In this document: piece after piece, positions 49,956 to 61,449 of the stretch | Layout: each line of letters opens with the position of its first letter | How positions within the stretch are numbered: the first letter of the stretch is position 1 | Notes under the pieces: generated by a model | Database searches by the model: none | What the model saw: the letters and a program-made list of their open reading frames with translations, nothing else | What the model was told of the DNA's origin: nothing | NCBI RefSeq assembly: GCF_004353825.1 | Contig: NZ_SMNA01000001.1 | Coordinates: forward strand, 186,001-250,000 | DNA from: Occultella glacieicola | GTDB lineage: Bacteria > Actinomycetota > Actinomycetes > Actinomycetales > Beutenbergiaceae | DNA: 64,000 nucleotides | Direction of reading: 5' to 3' | Made by a program: the position numbers and the translations under genes

Positions 49956-52490
49956 ATGCCTGAGTTGTCCCGCCGTCACGTCCTCGCCCTGATCCCGGCC
50001 ACCGGCCTGCTGACCGTGGGCCTGCCGCTGCGCGCGCTCGCCGATGAGCAGGCCGATCGGGCCCGGCTGCTCACGAACACCGTGGCCATCCTGGCCGGCA
50101 CCGCCGAGGTGAACCAGCGGCCGGAGGCGGCCGTGAAGCTCGCCGCGATCCAGGACACGGCGCGGGCCTACCTCACCCAGATGGACCAGGCCGGCCCCTC
50201 CGAACTGTTCGCGGGCGTGCCGCTCGGGGAGAACGACGCCAACATCACCCAGTCCTACAACCGGCTGCTCCAGATCGCGGTGGCGACCCGGACCGACGGG
50301 GTGGAGTCCGAACTCGTCGGGAACACCGACGTGCAGCGCCGCGTCATCGACGGCCTGGACTGGCTGCACGAGAACTACGTCGGGGACCAGGCGGCGGGCT
50401 ACTACGGCAACTGGCACAACTGGGAGATCGGGTTCCCCTCCCACGCCACCCGCACCCTCGTGCTGCTCGCCGACCAGGTGGCCTCGTACCGGCCCGACCT
50501 GGTCGGGACCTACGTCGCGACGATGGACGCATACCTGCGCAACGGCATCGACGGGGACGTGGATCTCGACTCCCGCTTCCACACCGGGGCGAACCTCGCC
50601 GACATCACCACGAACCGCTTCCTGCAGGGCGCCCTGCTCGGCGACGACGCCCGGATCAGCAAGGCCATCGCGGACCAGTCGACGGTGTTCGCGACCATCG
50701 ATCCGTATCACCTCGAGCACGGCAACACCGACGGCTACTACGCCGATGGTTCATTCATCCAGCACCACTCGGTCGCCTACACCGGCTCCTACGGCAAGGT
50801 CCTGCTCGGGCGGATCGCGCAGACGATCAAGATGCTCGACGGCGCCACCTCCGCCGGCGGCGACGCTCTCGTCGCGGTCGTGCAGGCCTGGGTGACGAAC
50901 GGCTTCGCCCCGTTGATCTTCGAGGGCTGGATGATGGAGGTCGTCAAGGGCCGCGCCGTCTCGCGGACGACCACCGGGTACGTCGACGTGCGCGCCGTCG
51001 CGGAAGCGGTCGTCGACCTCGCCGGCTACGCCGTCGGCGACGATGCGACGGCCATCAAGGGCTACGTGAAGTTCCTGAACGACTCCTCGCCGGTCTCGCT
51101 GAACCCGGACTCGTTCGCCTCGCCCGTGAGTGTGGTCCGGTTCGCGGACATCGTCGCGGACGAGACCGTCCCCGCCGCGGACCTGAACGCCGCCGCGCGC
51201 AACGTCGCGTTCAACGCCATGGACAAGACGGTGCACCGCCGCCCCGGCTACGCGTTCGCCCTCGCCCGGTCCTCGGACCGGATCAGCAAGTACGAATACA
51301 TGAACGGCGAGAACCTGATGCCCTGGTTCCAGGGCGACGGCGCGCACTACCTCTACCTGGCCGGCCAGGACCAGACTCGGGCGTTCGGCGTCGACTACTT
51401 CACCGCCGTCTCCCCGTACCGGCTGTCCGGCGTGACCGCTCCCGACGGGGAGCGCCGCACGATCCCGGACCTGTACGGGCAGTTCTGGTACGAGAACCCG
51501 GACCACCCGCTCGCCTTCACGTCCTCCTCGGAGTCGCAGAACACCTACGTGTACTTCCCGCGCGGGACGAACCAGGTGTCCGGGGGAGCGAGCCTGGGCG
51601 CCTACGGCACCGCCGCCCTCGTGCTCTCCGACGACGTCGCGCACGTCGACAAGCAGGCCGGGGTCCTGCCCGAGGACTTCGTCACATACCCGAACGCCCG
51701 CGCGACGAAGTCGTGGTTCATGCTCGACGACGAGATCGTGGTGTTGGCCGCCGGCATCGCCGGTGGGGCGGGGCGTGGCGCCGTCACCACGCTCGACAGC
51801 CGCATCGCGGACCCCGCCGACGGCGTCGAGGTCACCGGTGCGCTCGCGGACGGGGCCGCGTGGACGGGCGACGGCGTGGCGCCGCTGGCCTGGGTGCGGT
51901 GGGAGAACCCGGGCGAGCAGGCCGCCGTCGGCTACGTCCTGCTCGATTCCCAGGAGGTGACCGTCGAACTGGAGCGGGTCACCCGCAGCCGCCGCGTGGT
52001 GCGCGCCTCGAACCCGAACACCTCGGTCACCAAGGACGTGTTCTCGGTGTCGGTGGACCATGCGGCCGACGGCGCGCATGCGCTCGCCTACGCCCTGGTG
52101 CCGAACGCCGGCCCCGACCAGCTGGCCGGCTATTCGGGCGGCCCGCTGCAGGTCCTCGCGAACACGACCGACATCCAGGCGATCAAGCAGGCGCAACTCG
52201 GCATCGTCGCCGCGAACACCTTCACCGACGGCCGCCATCAGGCCGAGCGCCTGACCGTCGACGGTCCGGCCGCCGTGGTCCTACGTCAGCAGGGACGCCG
52301 GCTGGAGATCGGCGTCAGCGACCCGACCATGGGCCGCGAGGAGGTCACGCTGGTGATCCGTGGCCGTAACCGGGGCCTGCTGAGCGCCGACGACGGCGTC
52401 ACGGTCGGCCAGGTGACCGGTGGCACCTCGATCGTGGTGAACACCGCGCAGGCCTACGGGCGCACCTTCACCGCCGTCCTGGAGGTCTGA
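49956..52490 (+). CDS. Secreted polysaccharide lyase family 8 (hyaluronate/chondroitin/xanthan lyase-type)
   Basis: 844 residues. Tat-type signal: SRRHVLALIPATGLLTVGLPLRALA, cleaved near residue 30. The alpha/alpha toroid carries the PL8 hallmarks: NWHNWEIGFP (~151-160, with the substrate Asn), ADGSFIQHHSVAYTGSYG (~264-281, catalytic His and Tyr), ALARSSDRISKYEYMNGEN and NLMPWFQGDGAHYLYL. Beta-sheet domains follow from ~500. These enzymes cleave uronic-acid polysaccharides by beta-elimination. The exact substrate (hyaluronan, chondroitin, xanthan or other) is not readable. ATG 49956 is chosen over a non-ATG start at 49917 because the Tat motif begins directly after it and GGAG lies ~10 nt upstream. 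Confidence 0.9.
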   Translation: MPELSRRHVLALIPATGLLTVGLPLRALADEQADRARLLTNTVAILAGTAEVNQRPEAAVKLAAIQDTARAYLTQMDQAGPSELFAGVPLGENDANITQSYNRLLQIAVATRTDGVESELVGNTDVQRRVIDGLDWLHENYVGDQAAGYYGNWHNWEIGFPSHATRTLVLLADQVASYRPDLVGTYVATMDAYLRNGIDGDVDLDSRFHTGANLADITTNRFLQGALLGDDARISKAIADQSTVFATIDPYHLEHGNTDGYYADGSFIQHHSVAYTGSYGKVLLGRIAQTIKMLDGATSAGGDALVAVVQAWVTNGFAPLIFEGWMMEVVKGRAVSRTTTGYVDVRAVAEAVVDLAGYAVGDDATAIKGYVKFLNDSSPVSLNPDSFASPVSVVRFADIVADETVPAADLNAAARNVAFNAMDKTVHRRPGYAFALARSSDRISKYEYMNGENLMPWFQGDGAHYLYLAGQDQTRAFGVDYFTAVSPYRLSGVTAPDGERRTIPDLYGQFWYENPDHPLAFTSSSESQNTYVYFPRGTNQVSGGASLGAYGTAALVLSDDVAHVDKQAGVLPEDFVTYPNARATKSWFMLDDEIVVLAAGIAGGAGRGAVTTLDSRIADPADGVEVTGALADGAAWTGDGVAPLAWVRWENPGEQAAVGYVLLDSQEVTVELERVTRSRRVVRASNPNTSVTKDVFSVSVDHAADGAHALAYALVPNAGPDQLAGYSGGPLQVLANTTDIQAIKQAQLGIVAANTFTDGRHQAERLTVDGPAAVVLRQQGRRLEIGVSDPTMGREEVTLVIRGRNRGLLSADDGVTVGQVTGGTSIVVNTAQAYGRTFTAVLEV

Positions 52491-52506
52491 GCGCCGCGGA
52501 CGTCCG

Positions 52507-52896
52507 TCAGGCGAGCGCCTTGGCCTTCAGTGCGGCGAACTCGCGTTCGTCGATCGCGCCGCTGTCGAGCAGGGCCTTGGCATCGCTGATCTGGGCGGCC
52601 GGCGTCGAGGCCGGCGCGCCGGCGGCGACGCTGCGGATGTAGGCGTCGGTCTCGGCGCGGGCCTGGGTCATCTGCTCGGCCTGGCGGTTCCCCATGCTCC
52701 GGCCCCGCGCGATGATGTAGATGAAGGCCGAGATGAACGGCACGACCACCAGCGCGATCACCCACAGCGCCTTCAACCAGCCGCTGAGTTGCCGGTCCCG
52801 GAAGATGTCCGCGACGATCTGGAACAGGATCACGAGGTACATCACGAACGCGAACCACCAGATCATCAGCCAGAACCAGTCCATGAAACTGTTCAT
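52507..52896 (-). CDS. PLDc_N/SHOCT small membrane protein
   Basis: 129 residues: two membrane helices (FWLMIWWFAFVMYLVILFQIVADIF and ALWVIALVVVPFISAFIYII) in the PLDc_N arrangement with the intervening DRQLSGWLKALW, then a helical linker and a C-terminal SHOCT motif (ISDAKALLDSGAIDEREFAALKAKAL). Such proteins are common and of unknown role, possibly membrane stress or oligomerisation. It converges on the lyase gene with a 16-bp gap. Confidence 0.87.
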   Translation of the reverse strand: MNSFMDWFWLMIWWFAFVMYLVILFQIVADIFRDRQLSGWLKALWVIALVVVPFISAFIYIIARGRSMGNRQAEQMTQARAETDAYIRSVAAGAPASTPAAQISDAKALLDSGAIDEREFAALKAKALA

Positions 52897-53094
52897 GAGA
52901 GCACCCTTCCTCGGGGTTGTCGCGTGAGGAAAGAATCGGCCGTACCGGCCGGGGTGTCGTCACGCAGAACACGTGAAGTTCCGGGTGGGGCACCCGGTTC
53001 ATCTGAACGACGTGATGCGCGAGCCGTCGCCATGTGGCTCAATTCGTGCACGGCCCGCGAGCGTTCGGGTCCACCACCACCGAGGGATGACAAC

Positions 53095-53412
53095 GTGAGC
53101 TACGACCGGTTGCGCCGGATCGCCCTCAACGACGCGCACCTGGAGGCGGAGCTCGAACTCGAGCCGACCTCGCTGGAGCCCCGGGTGCACGCACTGGTGC
53201 GTCTGGCCGCCCTGGTCGCCATCGGGGGAGCCGAGCCGAGCTACGGCAGCGAGGTCGACGAGGCGATCTCGGCGGGGGTGACGACGACCGAGATCGTCGA
53301 TGTCCTCGCGACGGTCGCCCCGATCGTCGGGCTCCCCACCGTGGTCTCGGCCGGGTCGAAGGTGGCCCTGGCGCTCGGCCTCGACCCGTTCGGCCCCGAC
53401 CCGCGCGAGTGA
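53095..53412 (+). CDS. Carboxymuconolactone decarboxylase-like small protein
   Basis: 105 residues, all alpha: LEPRVHALVRLAALVAIGGAEPSY, VDEAISAGVTTTEIVDVLATVAPIVGLPTVV, SAGSKVALALG. This is the CMD/AhpD-like helical pattern, but the redox CxxC of AhpD is absent, so a peroxidase role is unlikely. The start is GTG 53095 with GAGGG at ~10 nt. It is convergent with the following regulator (6-bp gap). Function unknown. Confidence 0.75.
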   Translation: MSYDRLRRIALNDAHLEAELELEPTSLEPRVHALVRLAALVAIGGAEPSYGSEVDEAISAGVTTTEIVDVLATVAPIVGLPTVVSAGSKVALALGLDPFGPDPRE

Positions 53413-53418
53413 GGGTGC

Positions 53419-55653
53419 TCAGTCGCCGAGCAGCCCCCTGGCGATGGCCCGGCGCACGGCCGCGCCGCGGGAGGTGACGCCGAGCTTGCGGTAGATCGAC
53501 CCGATCTCGGTGCTCGCGGTGTTCCTGGACACGTACAGCCGCTCGGCGATCTCCCGGATCGTGAGGTAGGTCTGGAGATAGGGCAGGAGGCGCAGCTCGG
53601 CCGGGGAGAGCGGCGGCGTCCCCGGGCCCGCCCGGTCCGGACCCGAGTCGAGCCGCTCCCGAAGGGCGGTGACCTCCTCACCGAGGGTTCCCAGGTTCGG
53701 CCGCCGCTCCAGCACGTCGTCGATCTCGCGCAGCAGGTGGCGCACCGTGACGTGATCGCCGATGGCCCAGCTCGTGCGCGCGAGATGGAGCCGTGCCCGC
53801 ACGGCCAGGCTCGGGAACGCATACGTACAGAACACCCGGACCCGCATGCCGCTGCGCAGGTGTTGCTGGGCCGACGCGAGGTCACCGTCGTGCAGCGCGA
53901 GGCGTGCCGCCGCGGCGAACGCCAGGGCACTCGGCGGGTAGTCCTCCATCCGGTGCCTCGCGACCGCGTCGACGGCTCGCTGGATCCGGGTTCGAGCGCC
54001 CTCCCAGCGGCCGCCGTCCATCTCGAGCTGGGCAAGTTGGGCCTCGCTGAAGATCAGGGTGTCGCCGTGGCCGACGTCATGCGCGGCGGCGATAGCGGAC
54101 CTGAAGTGACGTGTCGCTGCCGGCACGTCGCCGTCGAGCAGGGCGGCGTCGCCGCCGAGGGCGTGCGCGGTGTCCCGCCAGACGCTCAGCGGTTTCTCGC
54201 TCGCCATGGCGAGCCGGGTGTCGGCGAGCATCCGGTCCGGCCCCTCCGGACACCGGAGCGCGCGGAACATGGCCTGCGCCGAGGCGTACGAGGCGGAGCC
54301 GTCGAGGCCCGCACCGTCGAAGGAGGAGCGGTCGACGATCGATCCCCAATGCTCCGCCGCAGTGGCGTGTCCTTGATAGGCCGCCACGTACCCGGCCAGG
54401 ACTGCGAGCGGCGGATAGCCCGCGATGGCGGCGTCGCCGAGTGCATGCAGCCAGCGGTCGACCGTTGCGATCCGCCCGGACTGGACCGAGGTCATCACGA
54501 TCCGGGTGATGAGGCGCACGCATCGGTCCCGGTGCGGCGTGGGCAGGAGCATCTCGACGGCGCGACGGGGCAGGTCGTGTGCCTCGTACCAGTCGGCCGC
54601 ACGAACCCGGAGGTCGTCGCTGAGCCCCGGCTCACGCGTCATGAGCTCACCGAGCAGGAACTCGCGGAAGAGCGCGTGGTATCGGAACCACTCGCGGTGC
54701 CGGTCGAGGGGGATCAGGAAGAGGCTCGAGCCCTCCACCCGGCGCAGCATCCGCTTCGCATCCTGCCCTCCGAGCACGGCGTCGCACAGGGGCGCGGACA
54801 CCTGTTCGAGCAACGCGGTCCGGCGAAGGAAGCGCCGCATCTCGGCGGGGAGCCGTAGATAGGCCTCGCGTTGCAGGTAGTCGGCGACGTACGGATCCGC
54901 TCCGGACATCATGGCGGCGTCGCCGGCGTCGTGCCCGGCGATCAACGCGGCGAGGTAGATCCCGGCAGGCCAGCCCTCGGTCCGATCGGTGACCGCCTCG
55001 AGCGTGTCGGGCGTGACGACCACCTGGGAGGCGGCGAAGATCTGCCGGGCGCCCTCGACGTCGAGGGTCAGATCGTCGGCGACGATCTCGAGTGCCCGGC
55101 CCTCGGCGCGGAGCCTGGGTAGGTGGGGTTGCTCGGACCGGCTCGCGATGACGACCTGGGATCCGGCCGGGATCGCCCCGAGGACCAGGGCCAGAACGTC
55201 ATGGCAGGCGGTGGAGCGGACCTCCTGCAGGTCGTCGAGCAGGAGCACGAAGGGCGTGTCGATGCCCGCGATCGCGGACGCCAGCCGCGGCGCGGCGCGG
55301 CCGAGCATCGACGGGCCGGCCGTGACCATGTCCCGGGGTAGGTCGTGGCCGGTGCCGTCCAGCCCGGCGAATGCCGAGGCGATGACGGTGAGGAGGCTGA
55401 GCGGGTCGTCGTCCCAGCGGTCGAGTGAGATCCACAGCACGGCGCGGGTGTCCCGATGCGCCCACTGCGTCAACAGGCTCGACTTGCCGTACCCGGCAGG
55501 CGCGGTCAGTCCGACGACGCGTTGGCCGCTCCGGATGCTCGTGTCGATCAGCCCCGCCCGACTGACCGCGTTCGGCCGTAGGCCCGGCACGTCGAACTTC
55601 GCATCATGGAGTCGGCGGGCTAGCCCCCCAGTCGCCGCCGCCGTGATCGGCAT
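53419..55653 (-). CDS. MalT-like LuxR-family ATP-dependent regulator
   Basis: 744 residues from ATG 55653; GTGs at 55662 and 55665 are alternatives, and no start has a clear ribosome-binding site. P-loop APAGYGKSSLLTQWA (~50-64), a Walker B-like FVLLLDDLQEV, the sensor region PLDRHREWFRYHALFREFL typical of MalT, then TPR-like helices, and a C-terminal LuxR HTH: LSPAELRLLPYLQTYLTIREIAERLYVSRNTASTEIGSIYRKL (core EIAERLYVSRNTAS). Divergent from the arylsulfatase, with a 17-bp dyad between them, so it is the likely activator of that gene. Confidence 0.87.
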   Translation of the reverse strand: MPITAAATGGLARRLHDAKFDVPGLRPNAVSRAGLIDTSIRSGQRVVGLTAPAGYGKSSLLTQWAHRDTRAVLWISLDRWDDDPLSLLTVIASAFAGLDGTGHDLPRDMVTAGPSMLGRAAPRLASAIAGIDTPFVLLLDDLQEVRSTACHDVLALVLGAIPAGSQVVIASRSEQPHLPRLRAEGRALEIVADDLTLDVEGARQIFAASQVVVTPDTLEAVTDRTEGWPAGIYLAALIAGHDAGDAAMMSGADPYVADYLQREAYLRLPAEMRRFLRRTALLEQVSAPLCDAVLGGQDAKRMLRRVEGSSLFLIPLDRHREWFRYHALFREFLLGELMTREPGLSDDLRVRAADWYEAHDLPRRAVEMLLPTPHRDRCVRLITRIVMTSVQSGRIATVDRWLHALGDAAIAGYPPLAVLAGYVAAYQGHATAAEHWGSIVDRSSFDGAGLDGSASYASAQAMFRALRCPEGPDRMLADTRLAMASEKPLSVWRDTAHALGGDAALLDGDVPAATRHFRSAIAAAHDVGHGDTLIFSEAQLAQLEMDGGRWEGARTRIQRAVDAVARHRMEDYPPSALAFAAAARLALHDGDLASAQQHLRSGMRVRVFCTYAFPSLAVRARLHLARTSWAIGDHVTVRHLLREIDDVLERRPNLGTLGEEVTALRERLDSGPDRAGPGTPPLSPAELRLLPYLQTYLTIREIAERLYVSRNTASTEIGSIYRKLGVTSRGAAVRRAIARGLLGD

Positions 55654-55739
55654 GTGGCTCACCACAGGGAAACGATAGGGCCGTGCCGGGCCGAGCGGGG
55701 GTGCTTTGACGTCCGGATCGGTCGAGGGTCGCCCCCATT

Positions 55740-55756
55740 TCACGCGGTCCGCGTGA
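55740..55756. promoter_or_regulatory. 17-bp dyad in the regulator-sulfatase intergenic region
   Basis: TCACGCG-GTC-CGCGTGA, perfect 7-bp arms, lies 74 bp before the sulfatase start and 87 bp before the regulator start. A TTGACG hexamer occurs further upstream at about 55716. Possible LuxR-type binding site. Confidence 0.45.
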
Positions 55757-55829
55757 TGGCAGCCCCGCCCGAGCCTCCTAGCGTCGCAATGGTCACCGAC
55801 GTCCACGCCGACCTCAGCGGAGGAAACCG

Positions 55830-58193
<2,364 letters not shown>

Positions 58194-58228
58194 GGCCGGC
58201 GGACGTCCGATCATCGGCGCCGCGGCCG

Positions 58229-58254
58229 CCGGCCGGCGCACGTGCGCCGGCCGG
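58229..58254. terminator. 26-bp perfect palindrome between convergent genes
   Basis: CCGGCCGGCGCAC (58229-58241) followed directly by its exact reverse complement (58242-58254). As RNA it folds into an 11-bp GC-only stem with a 4-nt loop. It lies between the convergent sulfatase and SRPBCC genes, fitting a bidirectional terminator. Confidence 0.65.
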
Positions 58255-58270
58255 TCCAGCCCCTCGGTGC

Positions 58271-58756
58271 TCAGGCGGCGAGCAGGTCGTCGATCTGGTT
58301 GATGGCGGAGGTGGCGCCCTCGACGACCCCCATGTCGAGCACCTGCTGCAACGCGTCGGCAGTCGCGTAGGTCGAGACGTAGGTGGCCCGGGTCCCGCCG
58401 TCGGTGGCCGCGAACGCGTAGGAGTTCTGGCTCACCGGCAGGTCCGTCGTGACATTGAAGTCGGCGTCGGCGAACGCGTCCTCGAACGTGAAGCCGGACG
58501 GCTCGGCCACGGTCGTGATGTCCCAGACGCCGGCGTGCTTCTCACCCTCCGGGCTGGTCATGTAGTACGTCGACCGGCTGCCCGGGGTCAGCGAGTGGTC
58601 CACGAAGGTGGCCGGGTACGTGGGCGGACCGAAGACCCGCTCGAGCTGGCGCGGGTCGGCGTACACGTCCCAGACGCGGGAGACCGGCGCGGCGAACTCG
58701 GCCACGATGGTCAGGGTCAGGTTGTCCATGTCGTGCTTGACGTCGGTGACAGGCAT
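58271..58756 (-). CDS. SRPBCC (AHSA1-like) domain protein
   Basis: 161 residues in the AHSA1/CalC fold: LTLTIVAEFAAPVSRVWDVYADPRQLERVFGPP, then SRSTYYMTSPEGEKHAGVWDI and FEDAFADADFN. These cavity proteins bind hydrophobic ligands or act in stress responses. It is encoded 1 nt after the ArsR-type repressor (TGAcATG), the classic ArsR-AHSA1 pair. Confidence 0.9.
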   Translation of the reverse strand: MPVTDVKHDMDNLTLTIVAEFAAPVSRVWDVYADPRQLERVFGPPTYPATFVDHSLTPGSRSTYYMTSPEGEKHAGVWDITTVAEPSGFTFEDAFADADFNVTTDLPVSQNSYAFAATDGGTRATYVSTYATADALQQVLDMGVVEGATSAINQIDDLLAA

Positions 58757-58757
58757 G

Positions 58758-59108
58758 TCACTCGTTCCTCTCGGTTGGTGTTGCGATCAGTTCGTCGATG
58801 CGGGCGATCCGGCCGCGCCAGAGTGACTCGAGGTCGGTGAGCATCGAGCCCACCGACCGGACCGCCTCCACGTCGCCACTGGCGAGGGCCTCCCGGCCCA
58901 CGCGCCGCTTGGTGATCAGGCCGGCCCGCTCCAGGACGGCGACGTGCTTCTGTACCGCGGCGAAGCTCATGTCGTACCTCGCCGCGAGCGCCGAGACCGA
59001 GTGTTCCCCGGCCAGCACGCGGCGCAGGATGTCCCGCCGCGTCCGGTCGGCCAGCGCGTGGAACATGGCATCAGCCCGGTCCTCGTTCTGGTCCTCGGTC
59101 GTGGTCAC
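58758..59108 (-). CDS. ArsR-family transcriptional repressor
   Basis: 116 residues from GTG 59108. Winged helix: AMFHALADRTRRDILRRVLAGEHSVSALAARYDMSFAAVQKHVAVLERAGLI (core MSFAAVQKHVAVLERAG), then the wing RRVGREALASG. The metal-site cysteines of ArsR/SmtB are absent, as is usual in this SRPBCC-linked group. The start is placed at 59108, not at ATG 59123, because 59123 falls inside the operator and -10; transcription would begin near 59108, giving a leaderless message. Confidence 0.88.
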   Translation of the reverse strand: MTTTEDQNEDRADAMFHALADRTRRDILRRVLAGEHSVSALAARYDMSFAAVQKHVAVLERAGLITKRRVGREALASGDVEAVRSVGSMLTDLESLWRGRIARIDELIATPTERNE

Positions 59109-59114
59109 GGGAAC

Positions 59115-59145
59115 AACATACAACCAAACGGTTGTAGGTTGTCAA
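59115..59145 (-). promoter_or_regulatory. ArsR-SRPBCC promoter with perfect dyad operator
   Basis: Minus strand: -35 TTGACA (59140-59145) and -10-like TATGTT (59115-59120, 19-bp spacer). The dyad TACAACC-AAAC-GGTTGTA (59119-59136, plus-strand reading) has perfect 7-bp arms and lies between the two hexamers, so the repressor would block its own promoter. Confidence 0.7.
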
Positions 59146-59300
59146 GGTCCTGTTCGAACCGGCTCTCTTCACCCAGAACGGGTGGGGCTTGCCGAGGCCG
59201 TCGGGACTAGCGTCCTGGTATCGGTCGGGGTTCCAGTCGCCGGGTCGTCCGGCAGCGCGGACCGCGTCGGCTGTGCCGAGCGCACGGAGAGGGGCAAGGG

Positions 59301-60800
59301 ATGGACGAGGATCAGGCCCGTTCGGGTCCACCGTCGGATCGGTCGTCGGATCCGACGGACCAGCACTCTGACCAGCAATCGGACCAGCCATCCGACTATT
59401 CATCCGACCAGGCGTCGGGTGTCGGCCCGGACGACGGCGCCTCCGCCGCGTTGACCGAGCGGCTCCGGACGTTGGAGGCGGAGAACGCGTCCCTGCGGCG
59501 GCGGCTCGAGACCGCGGTCGAGCTGCCCGGGACGCCGGCGCCCACCGTGGCGTCGTCGGGGCGGGCGGGCATCCGCCTGCGGGCCGCGGCCGCGGTGGTG
59601 CTGATCGCGCTGGGTGCGCTGCTGGCCCCCGTCGCGGTCGTGGCCGCGTGGGTGGAGCGGACCCTGACCGACACCGACCGCTACGTCGCGACGGTGGCAC
59701 CGCTCGCCGAGCACCCGGTGCTGCAGTCGGCCCTGGCCGGCCGGCTGACCGGCCTGGTGATGGAGCAGATCGATGTCGGGGCCCTCCTCGAGGAGGTCTC
59801 CACGGCCATGGACGAGAACGGGATCGCGCCGCGTGCCTCCGCTGCGCTCGGCGCCCTGGAGGCGCCGCTGACGAACGGCGTGCAGTCCTTCGTCCGGGAG
59901 GCGGCCGACCGGGTCGTCCAGAGCGACCAGTTCGAGACGGTCTGGGAGCAGGCGAACCGGACGGCCCACGAGCAGATGGTCGCGGTGATGCAGGGCGCGG
60001 ACGACACCCTCCTGCAGATCGGTCGGGACGGCCAGCTCACGATCCAGCTGGCACCGATGATCGACCTGGTCAAGGAGCGCCTGGTCGAGGCCGGGCTCGG
60101 CATCGCGGGGAACATCCCCCAGGTGAACGCCTCCTTCACGATCATGCAGACCTCCCAACTCGTCGAGGTCCAGAACCGGTACGCCCAGGTGGTGGCGCTC
60201 GGCACCTGGCTGCCCTGGGTCGCGTTGATCCTGCTCGCCGGGGGCGTTCTGGTGGCGAGCCACCGGTTGCGAACGCTGATGGTGGCGGGGCTCGCGCTGG
60301 CCGGATCCATGGTGGTGCTCGGGCTGGGGCTCACCATCGCTCGCGGGCTGTACCTCGACGCGCTCATCGGCGTCGTGCTGCGCCTGGACGCGGCCGAGAT
60401 CGTCTTCGACCAGGTGGTGTCCTTCCTCCGGCTGACGCTGCGCACGGTGGGAGTGCTCGGCCTCGTGGTCGCGATCGCGGCCTACCTGGGCGGCTCGACT
60501 TCGTCCGCCCGGGCACTGCGAGCCGGTGTGGGCCGGGGTCTGGACCGGACCCGCGCCTACGGCGAGGGTCGCGGCGTGTCCACCGGCCCCGTGGGCCTGT
60601 GGCTCGGTCGCTACAAGGGCGTCCTGCGCGCGGCCGTCGTCATCATCGCTGCGCTGGTGATCCTGCTCGCCGGAAGCCCGACCCCGGCCCTCATCATCTG
60701 GGTGGCGGTCGTGGCCGTCGTACTGCTCGTGCTCCTCGAACTCCTGAGTCGTACCGAGCCCGGCGTCGAGGGCGACGCAGATGCGCGAGCCTCCACCTGA
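59301..60800 (+). CDS. Membrane protein with Ser/Asp/Gln-rich N-terminus
   Basis: 499 residues. Residues ~9-40 are low complexity (repeated SD and QS pairs such as SDQQSDQPSD), followed by a short coiled coil (LTERLRTLEAENASLRRRLE, ~52-71). The first membrane helix is at ~95-115, a ~200-residue presumably extracellular domain follows (WVERTLTDTDRYVATVAPLA..., NRYAQVVALG), then three or four C-terminal helices. I do not recognise a characterised family, though similar proteins are common in actinobacteria. ATG 59301 has a GAGGGGCAAGGG ribosome site. It overlaps the channel gene by 20 nt, so the two are probably linked. Confidence 0.7.
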   Translation: MDEDQARSGPPSDRSSDPTDQHSDQQSDQPSDYSSDQASGVGPDDGASAALTERLRTLEAENASLRRRLETAVELPGTPAPTVASSGRAGIRLRAAAAVVLIALGALLAPVAVVAAWVERTLTDTDRYVATVAPLAEHPVLQSALAGRLTGLVMEQIDVGALLEEVSTAMDENGIAPRASAALGALEAPLTNGVQSFVREAADRVVQSDQFETVWEQANRTAHEQMVAVMQGADDTLLQIGRDGQLTIQLAPMIDLVKERLVEAGLGIAGNIPQVNASFTIMQTSQLVEVQNRYAQVVALGTWLPWVALILLAGGVLVASHRLRTLMVAGLALAGSMVVLGLGLTIARGLYLDALIGVVLRLDAAEIVFDQVVSFLRLTLRTVGVLGLVVAIAAYLGGSTSSARALRAGVGRGLDRTRAYGEGRGVSTGPVGLWLGRYKGVLRAAVVIIAALVILLAGSPTPALIIWVAVVAVVLLVLLELLSRTEPGVEGDADARAST

Positions 60801-61380
60801 GCGCGCCCGCGGTGCCGACGCGGCGCGCGTCCGGGGCACGAGCCCGTGGGTCCTGGTGCGGCCGGCGCTGTCCGCGGCCGCGGTGCTCGTCGTCTACTAC
60901 GCACTGCCCCTGGGGCGGACCTCGGCCGGAACGCTGATCCTGCTGGGCCTCGGCCTGATCGCGCTCGGCGGGATGCTGACCTGGCAGATCCGGGCCATCG
61001 CCCGTTCACGTCGGCCGGGCCTGCGGGCGATCGAGGCGCTGGCCACGGCGGTGCCGTTCTTCCTCGTCATGTTCGCGGCCCTGTACGTCGGGATGTCCCG
61101 CAGCGCCCCGGCATCGTTCTCGGAAGCCCTCGACCGGACCGACGCCCTCTACTTCACCGTGACCGTGTTCGCCACGGTCGGGTTCGGGGACATCGCGCCG
61201 GTCGCCGAGGTGGCGCGCATCGCCGTGATGGTCCAGATGCTCACGGGCATGGTGCTGCTCGGAGGGGTGCTGAAACTCGTCCTCGGCGCCGTGCGGGTGG
61301 GACTGAGCCGTGCTCCGAGAGAGTCGAGCGAGGCGAGCGAGCCGGCGGTGCCCGACGAGCACAACCCGGCGCCGGGGTGA
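60781..61380 (+). CDS. Two-pore-helix potassium channel-like protein
   Basis: 199 residues. Three hydrophobic helices, then a pore loop with ALYFTVTVFATVGFGDIAPV, in which TVGFGD (132-137) is the K+ selectivity filter (TVGYGD in most channels; Phe variants are known), and a final helix (AVMVQMLTGMVLLGGVLKLVLG). One pore domain per chain implies a tetramer. No regulatory domain is visible. It overlaps the preceding gene by 20 nt. Confidence 0.85.
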   Translation: MREPPPERARGADAARVRGTSPWVLVRPALSAAAVLVVYYALPLGRTSAGTLILLGLGLIALGGMLTWQIRAIARSRRPGLRAIEALATAVPFFLVMFAALYVGMSRSAPASFSEALDRTDALYFTVTVFATVGFGDIAPVAEVARIAVMVQMLTGMVLLGGVLKLVLGAVRVGLSRAPRESSEASEPAVPDEHNPAPG

Positions 61381-61449
61381 GCACGACGCCTTCGGTGTGA
61401 GGCAATCCGCTCGCTCGACGCACGAGGCGTGCACTAGGTTCCGAGGAGG

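Noticed and set aside
52789-53094. N-terminal extension of the carboxymuconolactone decarboxylase-like gene
   Set aside because: The upstream part of the frame is antisense to the PLDc_N/SHOCT gene and low complexity; the GTG at 53095 has a ribosome-binding site and matches family length.
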